Shown here: piece after piece, positions 1-4,692 of the stretch | Numbering within the stretch: position 1 is the first letter of the stretch | How the letters are laid out: the number at the start of each line of letters is the position of its first letter | DNA from: CAZUPF01 sp964622035 | Lineage (GTDB): Bacteria > Patescibacteriota > WWE3 > JAUXAW01 > JAYEID01 | Assembly (NCBI GenBank): GCA_964622035.1 | Contig: CAZUPF010000028.1 | Coordinates: 1-7,481, forward strand | Direction of reading: 5' to 3' | Length of the DNA: 7,481 bases | Program-made: the position numbers and the translations under genes | Notes under the pieces: model-generated | What the model was told of the DNA's origin: nothing | Database searches by the model: none | The model's input: the letters and a program-made list of their open reading frames with translations, nothing else

Positions 1-784
1 CAATGGCCAGCGTTTCGGTGGCCACAACCATCCCCCCAAAAACTATCCCAATATCGGTCGTCTCGCCTCCGATATCAACGATCACCGCATCCACCTCCGA
101 GGGTTCGCGACCACGAACCAGGGCCTTAAGCAGAGCGTACATCTCCGAAACCACCGCTACTGGCTTTAGCCCCACAGACCGCACCACCGTTTCCAAGGCG
201 TGAAGATGGTTCGCCAGAGAAGAAGCCGCAAAAAAGGAGAGCTCGACACGCTCCCCCTTAAACCCCAACAAGCCGCTCACCGGAAAACCATCTACCTCCG
301 CGCCGGTGATCTCCGAATTGATGATTTTAATTTTCAAATTGCTCTGACCGCGCGCGCGGGCCACCTCCTCAGAGCACTCAATAAAAGCCGCGTCACGAAC
401 CTTCCTCTCGATATGGGCCAACTCTTTCTCCGTCAGGGGGCGGTCGGGGTGGGACCGGGTCAGCCGCACCCTGGTTGCCAGACCGCGAACCATCGTCCCC
501 GAAACCCCCAAAACTACCTCCCGCGGATCGGCATCACAAGAAAGGCTAGCCTCCCCCAAAGCAGTTTCCACATTCTTCGCCACCGTTTTAATGTCCGCTA
601 CCACACCCAAACGCGTATCGGCCAGCCCCTGCGGCGCCAAACCAACCCCCACTACCTTCAGCTCCTTCCCCTCCTCCTCCGACCTCTCAATAATTAGGGC
701 TTTAACAAAATCCGAGCCAATGTCAAGAACTACGAAGTGGGGAGAAGAGGAAGATTTCTTTTTGAAAGAGTTTAGAGCAAGCAT
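1..784 (-). CDS. ftsA: Cell division protein FtsA-like, N-terminal part (runs off the left edge)
   Basis: The minus strand is open from an ATG at 784 to the window edge, giving 261 codons plus one base. Residues 18-31 (VVLDIGSDFVKALI) fit the phosphate-1 motif of the actin-like ATPase fold. Residues 233-251 (VDIGGETTDIGIVFGG core) fit phosphate-2. The stretch between, including VVLGVSGTMVRGL near 90-102, fits the SHS2/1C insert that FtsA has in place of the usual actin subdomain 1B. In the family, FtsA polymerises on the membrane and tethers FtsZ; its membrane-binding C-terminal helix would lie outside the window. The ATG is 11 bp after the alaS stop, so the two are probably one transcript. 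The ribosome binding site is weak (CGGG only). A short Lys/Ser-rich leader (residues 8-14) precedes the fold. PilM is the main alternative, but the VKALI signature favours FtsA. Confidence 0.82.
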   Translation of the reverse strand, partial: MLALNSFKKKSSSSPHFVVLDIGSDFVKALIIERSEEEGKELKVVGVGLAPQGLADTRLGVVADIKTVAKNVETALGEASLSCDADPREVVLGVSGTMVRGLATRVRLTRSHPDRPLTEKELAHIERKVRDAAFIECSEEVARARGQSNLKIKIINSEITGAEVDGFPVSGLLGFKGERVELSFFAASSLANHLHALETVVRSVGLKPVAVVSEMYALLKALVRGREPSEVDAVIVDIGGETTDIGIVFGGMVVATETLAI

Positions 785-795
785 TGGCTACCCGT

Positions 796-2616
796 TTAGT
801 CGTTCTTCAGTATAGCACGAACCCTTCTTATCCCACGGCCGACCGATTCTTCTTTAGCAATTTCAAATTGCCCTAGCTCTCCGGTCGATTCGACATGCGG
901 CCCACCGCAAACTTCTTTGGAATAGGCTTGCCCTGAGCCTGCCGAAGGGCCAATCGAATAAACTTTTACCTGCTCCCCGTACTTGGCGCCAAAGAAGGCC
1001 AGCGCCCCCTGCTCCTGAGCTTCGGCCAGACTCGTTGTCTCCACCGCAACCGGCAAGTCCTCTTTAATTTTCTGGTTGACCAGATCCTCAGTCTGTTTGA
1101 TTTGCTCCGCGGTCATCTTTTCCGGATGCGAAAAATCAAAGCGTAATCTCTCGGGAGTAATATTGGAACCCCTCTGCTCTACATGGTCACCGAGAACCTC
1201 GCGCAACGCGGCGTGTAGCAGGTGGGTCGTGGTGTGATAGCGGGTCACAATCTCCGACTGGTCAGCTAACCCCCCAGCAAACTTCTTCTCGAGCCCGGCC
1301 CGTGATTTCTCTTGGTGGGCGGAAAAGGACGCGGCGAATCCTCCCTCATCCACCGCCAGCCCCCGCTCAGCCGCCAACTCCGCCGTTAGCTCCAACGGGA
1401 AGCCGTAAGTCTGGAAAAGATCAAAAGCCTCGGCACCCGAAAGCTCCTTCCGCCCAACCACCATCCGCTCGAACTCCTTCAGCCCCCTCGCCAAAGTTTT
1501 GCCAAACTGCTCTTCCTCAGCATACAACTCTTGGATAGTGTTTTTCTCATGCTCAGCCAGCCCCGGGTGCAAGTCCCGATACTCCCCGGTAACTACCCGA
1601 GCAACCTCGGCGGTAAATTGTTCCTCAATCCCCAAAAGGTGGCCGTGGCGAACAGCTCGCCTAACCAATCGCCGAACAATATACCCCTGATCCTTATTAG
1701 ACGGGATAGCGCCATCAGCAATACAAAACACGGCAGCGCGGAGATGATCGGCCACAATCCGCATTGAGCGGGTTACTTCCTCCGACTCCCCGTACTTCTT
1801 GCCCGAAAGCTCCTCGACCTTGGCGACGATTGGCGCAAAGAGCTCCGTCTCGTAAATATCATCTTTACCCTGGAGCATCGCCACCGTCCGCTCGACCCCC
1901 ATCCCCGTGTCCACATTCTTCTGCTGGAGAGGTTCGTAAGTCCCATCCGGGCGGCGGTTGAATTCCAAAAAAACATTGTTCCAAATTTCAAAGTATTTAC
2001 CGCAATGGCAGCCGGGCTGGCAGCCGGGTCCACAGTCCTCTTTCCCAGTGTCATAAAACATCTCGCTGTCGGGTCCGCAGGGTCCAGTCTCCCCAATCGG
2101 GCCCCACCAGTTATCTTCCTTGGGCAGGAAATAGATCCGCTCCTCGGGAATGCCCAAAGCTCTCCAAATAGCGGCCGATTCCTCATCCCGCAGGGCATCC
2201 TCATCACCAGCAAAAACGGTTACCGAAAGTCGGTCCGGATCAAGTCCCAGCTCCTGGGTTAGAAACTCCCAACTGAGCCGTAGAGCTTCGTCCTTAAAGT
2301 AACCCGCCTCGCCGATGCCATCCAGCGCGGCCGGGTCGCCCAGTGACCAATTACCGAGCATCAAAAAGAAGGTATTGTGCATCGGGTTACCAACCTCTTC
2401 GATATCCTGAGTCCTGAGACACTTCTGGACATTGACCAGCTTTCTTCCGGCCGGATGTTCCTCCCCCTTTAGAAAAGGAACCAGCGGGTGCATCCCCGCC
2501 GAAGTGAAGAGGGCGGAGGGGTCATTTTCAGGTACCAAAGAAGCCCCGGGGATCTCGGTGTGCCCCTTAGATACAAAAAAATCAATGTATTTTTTGATCA
2601 ATTCGCGAGCGGTCAT
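796..2616 (-). CDS. alaS: Alanine--tRNA ligase, short form without C-Ala domain
   Basis: Charges tRNA-Ala with alanine in the cytoplasm. The 606-residue protein starts at ATG 2616 (MTARELIKKYIDFF, the family's usual beginning). An in-frame TTG at 2655 would add 13 residues unlike the family and overlaps the likely promoter. The class II catalytic core covers about 1-250, with RTQDIEEVGNPMHNTFFLMLGN at 68-89 (motif 2 region) and GMGVER at 238-243 (motif 3). The tRNA-recognition helical region follows. The editing domain has HTTTH (461-465) and C570-GGP-H574, the four zinc ligands. The protein ends just after the editing domain, whereas typical bacterial AlaRS is about 870 residues and carries a C-terminal C-Ala/DHHA1 domain. 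Two oddities stand out. Residues 557-564 (PSAGSGQA) are an in-frame insertion encoded by a dispersed repeat. Cys195, 199, 203 and 205 form a C-x3-C-x3-C-x-C cluster in the catalytic domain. The frame is intact, and ftsA follows 11 bp downstream. Confidence 0.96.
   Translation of the reverse strand: MTARELIKKYIDFFVSKGHTEIPGASLVPENDPSALFTSAGMHPLVPFLKGEEHPAGRKLVNVQKCLRTQDIEEVGNPMHNTFFLMLGNWSLGDPAALDGIGEAGYFKDEALRLSWEFLTQELGLDPDRLSVTVFAGDEDALRDEESAAIWRALGIPEERIYFLPKEDNWWGPIGETGPCGPDSEMFYDTGKEDCGPGCQPGCHCGKYFEIWNNVFLEFNRRPDGTYEPLQQKNVDTGMGVERTVAMLQGKDDIYETELFAPIVAKVEELSGKKYGESEEVTRSMRIVADHLRAAVFCIADGAIPSNKDQGYIVRRLVRRAVRHGHLLGIEEQFTAEVARVVTGEYRDLHPGLAEHEKNTIQELYAEEEQFGKTLARGLKEFERMVVGRKELSGAEAFDLFQTYGFPLELTAELAAERGLAVDEGGFAASFSAHQEKSRAGLEKKFAGGLADQSEIVTRYHTTTHLLHAALREVLGDHVEQRGSNITPERLRFDFSHPEKMTAEQIKQTEDLVNQKIKEDLPVAVETTSLAEAQEQGALAFFGAKYGEQVKVYSIGPSAGSGQAYSKEVCGGPHVESTGELGQFEIAKEESVGRGIRRVRAILKND
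925..948 (-). repeat. Short dispersed-repeat unit inserted in frame in alaS
   Basis: On the minus strand the core reads CCCTTCGGCAGGCTCAGGG, followed by CAAGCC; the ends CCCT and AGGG are complementary. It matches, with a few changes, the CCTTCGACAAGCTCAGG-type unit that I recall as a common dispersed element in many uncultivated bacterial genomes, where it is often read in frame as PSTSSGQ-like peptides. Here it reads PSAGSGQA. AlaRS homologues normally run from the VxVxSIG strand straight into the FSKELCGGTH segment, so these 24 nt look like an addition. Only one copy is visible in the window. Confidence 0.6.
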
Positions 2617-2626
2617 TTCTGCTCTT

Positions 2627-2655
2627 AGGATAATTGAGGGGACGGTAAATAGCAA
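2627..2655 (-). promoter_or_regulatory. Candidate sigma70-type promoter of alaS
   Basis: On the minus strand TTGCTA (2655-2650, 4 of 6 to TTGACA) and TATCCT (2632-2627, 4 of 6 to TATAAT) are separated by exactly 17 bp. The -10 box ends 10 nt before the alaS ATG, so transcription would start about 3-4 nt from the start codon and the mRNA would be almost leaderless. This agrees with the lack of a clear Shine-Dalgarno sequence there (only AAGAG). The position just after a terminator supports a separate transcription start. Confidence 0.4.
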
Positions 2656-2667
2656 GCGGGGGGGGAC

Positions 2668-2692
2668 AAAAAAACCCCCACCACGGGGATTT
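2668..2692 (-). terminator. Intrinsic terminator after the ytxH unit
   Basis: On the minus strand AAATCCCC (2692-2685) pairs with GGGGGTTT across a 5-nt GTGGT loop, with one T-G wobble. It runs directly into a stretch of seven T (2674-2668). It lies 31 bp after the ytxH stop and before the alaS start, so it separates the two transcription units. Confidence 0.7.
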
Positions 2693-2723
2693 AGATCACT
2701 AACATCAAACCAGAGACGGCCCG

Positions 2724-3068
2724 CTACTTAGTTCCTTTGAAAAATCTCCTCTTTGTCCGGGCTAGTTCCTCCTCCAGATCGTCCAACTTCTGCCGGGCGG
2801 TATCCTTGACGGGTTCTGCCGCGTCCTCAATCTCCTCAGCCACCTCTTTGACGCCACGCTTCGCCTCTTCCACCAAAGGACCAACGGCATCCTCTACTTC
2901 TCCAGCTATCTCCACCGCCTTGTCCCTCAGTTCCTTGCCTTTTTTCTTCAGCCGCTTCCGCGTCTCCTCCCCCGGTTCCGGCGCAAAGAGAATTCCCATT
3001 ACCGCCCCACCTAAAATACCGAATAGCAGTCCCTGAAAGAAACCATCTCCCGATCGGCGATCACTCAT
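2724..3068 (-). CDS. YtxH-family small membrane protein
   Basis: 114 residues. Residues 9-29 form a glycine-rich membrane helix (GFFQGLLFGILGGAVMGILFAP), followed at once by the P-x-x-G-x-x-x-R signature (PEPGEETRKRL, 30-40) typical of YtxH/gas-vesicle-like small proteins. Residues 40-110 are charged, alanine/glutamate-rich and probably one long amphipathic or coiled-coil helix, rich in EEAK/VKEVAEEIEDA patterns. The N-terminus is short and basic, so the helix domain probably faces the cytoplasm. YtxH proteins are linked to stress in Bacillus, but their molecular role is not known. The start overlaps the stop of the upstream 88-residue gene (ATGA). A strong AGGAGG lies 7 nt before the ATG, so translation is probably both coupled and efficient. 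An intrinsic terminator follows. Confidence 0.85.
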   Translation of the reverse strand: MSDRRSGDGFFQGLLFGILGGAVMGILFAPEPGEETRKRLKKKGKELRDKAVEIAGEVEDAVGPLVEEAKRGVKEVAEEIEDAAEPVKDTARQKLDDLEEELARTKRRFFKGTK

Positions 3069-3331
3069 ACTTCTTCCTCCTTTCGCGGTGCCGCTAAATT
3101 AAACCCGCGTAAAAGTCGCAAGCCCTGCATGAAACCACTCAACATTCCCGAAGCACCAACGATCGGCTCGGCCACCGATGCGGAGATCCTAACCGCCGAA
3201 TCTAGAATTTCATTAGCTTTGCGCACCGACTCGCGAACTTCTTTGAGAACTAAAACAATGTAAACCCCCACGAAGAGTAAGTTAAGAGTGAGAAGACCGA
3301 TGATGAGAACGAGCAGACTATTAGTATCCAT
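3065..3331 (-). CDS. Small membrane protein of unknown function, partner of YtxH
   Basis: 88 residues. One strong membrane helix lies at about 5-29 (SLLVLIIGLLTLNLLFVGVY region). It is followed by an amphipathic segment (30-58, LKEVRESVRKANEILDSAVRIS), a small glycine/methionine-rich stretch (59-75) and an acidic EEEV tail. The layout recalls DUF948-type membrane proteins often found next to YtxH, but I cannot confirm the family. The ribosome binding site is poor, while a near-consensus promoter sits upstream. The stop TGA overlaps the ytxH start by four bases, so the two genes form a tight operon. Both are single-pass proteins with helical soluble tails, so a membrane-anchored complex is a reasonable inference. 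Confidence 0.8.
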   Translation of the reverse strand: MDTNSLLVLIIGLLTLNLLFVGVYIVLVLKEVRESVRKANEILDSAVRISASVAEPIVGASGMLSGFMQGLRLLRGFNLAAPRKEEEV

Positions 3332-3358
3332 TTGGGCAGTTGGACCGCGAACAACCTA

Positions 3359-3387
3359 AAGATAGAACAGCTACTTTCCCCTGTCAA
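3359..3387 (-). promoter_or_regulatory. Sigma70-type promoter of the 88-residue gene and ytxH
   Basis: On the minus strand a perfect TTGACA (3387-3382) and TATCTT (3364-3359, 4 of 6) are separated by 17 bp. Transcription would start near 3352, leaving a leader of about 20 nt before the ATG at 3331. It lies in the 88-bp gap after the RodZ-like stop, where I see no convincing terminator and nothing else. Confidence 0.7.
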
Positions 3388-3419
3388 GAAGAAGAGGCAC
3401 CCCCCAGAAGGTATGGCAA

Positions 3420-4130
3420 CTAGGGCGTTGCCGCCGGAACCGCCGCCGGGGAAGCTTCCTCGCGGGGCGCGTCAAACTCAATTTGCGGCTCCTCATACAC
3501 AATTCGCCTCTTGACCACCGTCTCCTTACCGAATTCGTTAGTAGCCACACACTCCAAAACGTTGGTTCCCGGAGAGAGTACATAAGCGAAGGAAAACCGA
3601 CCGCTCTCCTCGACCAGCACCTCCTGCCCGTTAATCTCTAAATGCGTGCCCGGCGTGCTAGTACCCGCCAAGTGTAGTGTAGCGTCGGAGACAATAGCAT
3701 CACGCTCTGGGGCGGTAACCTTCAATAGCGGCGGGCCGGCAATGCTACGGTACTGCCAAGAGAGGTACCCCAAAAAAACAGTCACCAACACGAAAATTGT
3801 CAGGGAAATCAGCACCCCCGGAGTAACTACCACCCGTGGCGCCTTCAGGGGACGGGCCACATTGCGAATCGGCATCTCTCTGGCCGCGTCCTTATACTCT
3901 CTCCGCCAGAAGGCTAAAATCTGCGCCACATCAAGCCCCAGAAAATCAGCGTAATTCTTCAGAAAGCCTTTAATGTGGACAGGGCTCGAGAAGAGCTCGT
4001 AACTCCCCTCCTCCAAGGCCCCCAGAAATTTAGGGTGAATTTTTGTTTTGGCGGCAACCTCCGCAAACTCGAACCCCTTCTCGACCCTTGCCCGCCGCAA
4101 AATCCCACCAACTGTTTTCATCCGGTTCAT
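3420..4130 (-). CDS. RodZ-like protein: N-terminal helix-turn-helix, one membrane helix, C-terminal Ig-like domain
   Basis: 236 residues. Residues 5-75 are a helix-turn-helix of the HTH_25/RodZ type (GGILRRARVEKGFEFAEVA, then HPKFLGALEEGSYELF, then GFLKNYADFLGLD). In RodZ this region binds MreB rather than only DNA. A basic linker (80-100) leads to one membrane helix at about 101-125. The outside part (136-213) is a beta-sandwich with the G-x-T-x-P-G-T-x-x-x-I-N-G pattern (155-168) and a GRFS...LSPGTNVLECVATNEFG repeat, like glucodextranase-B/bacterial Ig modules. The tail is Pro/Ala-rich. In the family, RodZ ties the cytoskeleton to wall synthesis. A start at Met4 (ATG 4121) is possible: the AGG just before ATG 4130 would suit it better. 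The gene is divergent from the plus-strand gene at 4309. Confidence 0.85.
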   Translation of the reverse strand: MNRMKTVGGILRRARVEKGFEFAEVAAKTKIHPKFLGALEEGSYELFSSPVHIKGFLKNYADFLGLDVAQILAFWRREYKDAAREMPIRNVARPLKAPRVVVTPGVLISLTIFVLVTVFLGYLSWQYRSIAGPPLLKVTAPERDAIVSDATLHLAGTSTPGTHLEINGQEVLVEESGRFSFAYVLSPGTNVLECVATNEFGKETVVKRRIVYEEPQIEFDAPREEASPAAVPAATP

Positions 4131-4144
4131 CCTGATCTTAGTTT

Positions 4145-4150
4145 ATAATA
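4145..4150 (-). promoter_or_regulatory. Possible -10 element of the RodZ-like gene
   Basis: TATTAT on the minus strand (5 of 6 to TATAAT, within the AT-rich string TATTATAAAC) lies 14 nt before the ATG at 4130. I see no matching -35 box at 15-18 bp, so support is weak. If real, the leader would be only about 7 nt. Confidence 0.3.
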
Positions 4151-4191
4151 GGCACCCCCGTTATTAAAGGGGCAGCCGCTATCTCATATAG

Positions 4192-4220
4192 TTTACAAAG
4201 GCGGACTTGCCTGCTATTAT
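4192..4220 (+). promoter_or_regulatory. Sigma70-type promoter of the plus-strand gene
   Basis: TTTACA (4192-4197, 5 of 6) and TATTAT (4215-4220, 5 of 6) are separated by exactly 17 bp. Transcription would start near 4227, about 80 nt before the preferred ATG at 4309. Because the box lies downstream of the TTG at 4207, the longest open frame cannot be the true gene from this promoter. Confidence 0.7.
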
Positions 4221-4270
4221 AGGACCTAAGCAACAGCGTTTGAGGAGATATGTGGCGAAGGAGAAAGAAA

Positions 4271-4286
4271 GAGAGAGAGAGAGAGA
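4271..4286 (+). repeat. (GA)8 dinucleotide tract in the leader of the plus-strand gene
   Basis: Sixteen bases of uninterrupted GA lie within a longer purine-only run (about 4257-4288). The tract sits between a possible upstream start (ATG 4250 or GTG 4252, with GAGGAG at 4242-4247) and the preferred start at 4309. Such tracts are prone to slippage. Confidence 0.85.
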
Positions 4287-4308
4287 AACCACAGAAAGGA
4301 GCGCCGAG

Positions 4309-4641
4309 ATGGATTGCGTGATAATTCTCGCCCACGACGACATTGCGTTGGACGTGGATGGTCAGGAAAACCTCAGCAGACTAGTTGCCGAGGTGGCGGG
4401 GACCACGCCCGAGACTACCTGGATCTTCGTCAGCCTGTGGGGAGATCGCACGGCTCTCTGGCTAGGCGATATGCCCCTTGGTTCGGTTCCCCTGGCAACA
4501 ATCCTGCACACGAACGAGCTTTCAGACGACGAGCGGAAGCAGATTGCGGCCATCGTGAAAGAGCACCTACGACTGAGCACAGCTTCCAGCGCTAAAACCC
4601 CTCTCGGAGTCATCTTCCAAAAAATCGAGGGTGTCTACTAG
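4309..4641 (+). CDS. Hypothetical protein, 110 residues, strand-flipped between ftsK and the RodZ-like gene
   Basis: I do not recognise the family. The protein looks soluble, with no signal peptide or membrane helix. It alternates predicted strand and helix: MDCVIILAHDD at 1-11, a Leu/Val helix at 21-30, TTWIFVSLWGDRTALWLGD at 36-54 with two beta strands and three Trp, an acidic-basic helix at 71-88 (LSDDERKQIAAIVKEHLRL), and a final strand GVIFQKIEGVY. Start ATG 4309 was chosen because AAGGAG (4296-4301) sits 7 nt before it. In-frame GTG 4252, with GAGGAG 4 nt upstream, would add 19 residues rich in KERERERE. It is the only gene here on the plus strand. It has its own promoter and terminator and is convergent with ftsK and divergent from the RodZ-like gene, which fits an accessory or newly acquired gene. 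Coding status rests on the ribosome binding site, promoter, terminator and protein-like composition. Confidence 0.65.
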   Translation: MDCVIILAHDDIALDVDGQENLSRLVAEVAGTTPETTWIFVSLWGDRTALWLGDMPLGSVPLATILHTNELSDDERKQIAAIVKEHLRLSTASSAKTPLGVIFQKIEGVY

Positions 4642-4656
4642 AGAGGGAAGATACTC

Positions 4657-4692
4657 AGTCCCGGTCGCGACTTCGCGCCCGGGGCTTTTTTT
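4657..4692 (+). terminator. Intrinsic terminator of the plus-strand gene
   Basis: AGTCCCGG (4657-4664) pairs with CCGGGGCT (4679-4686). After one T/C mismatch, CGCG pairs with CGCG around an ACTT loop. The hairpin runs into seven T (4686-4692). It begins 15 bp after the plus-strand stop codon, and its last T is the first base of the ftsK stop triplet on the other strand. The minus-strand side has no T run, so it should work mainly on plus-strand transcripts, though the hairpin would also cap the ftsK mRNA. Confidence 0.85.

Noticed and set aside
1773..2213. 146-codon minus-strand frame inside alaS
   Set aside because: It is a shadow of alaS in another frame, with Arg/Ser/Trp-rich composition typical of a GC-rich off-frame reading and no own start signals.
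3388..3419. Possible terminator after the RodZ-like gene
   Set aside because: Only 3-bp pairings can be drawn around the G-run, with no T tract after them.
4207..4308. Longest form of the plus-strand gene starting at TTG 4207
   Set aside because: This start overlaps the promoter -10 region, so it would not be in the transcript. The extension is low-complexity KERERERE sequence.
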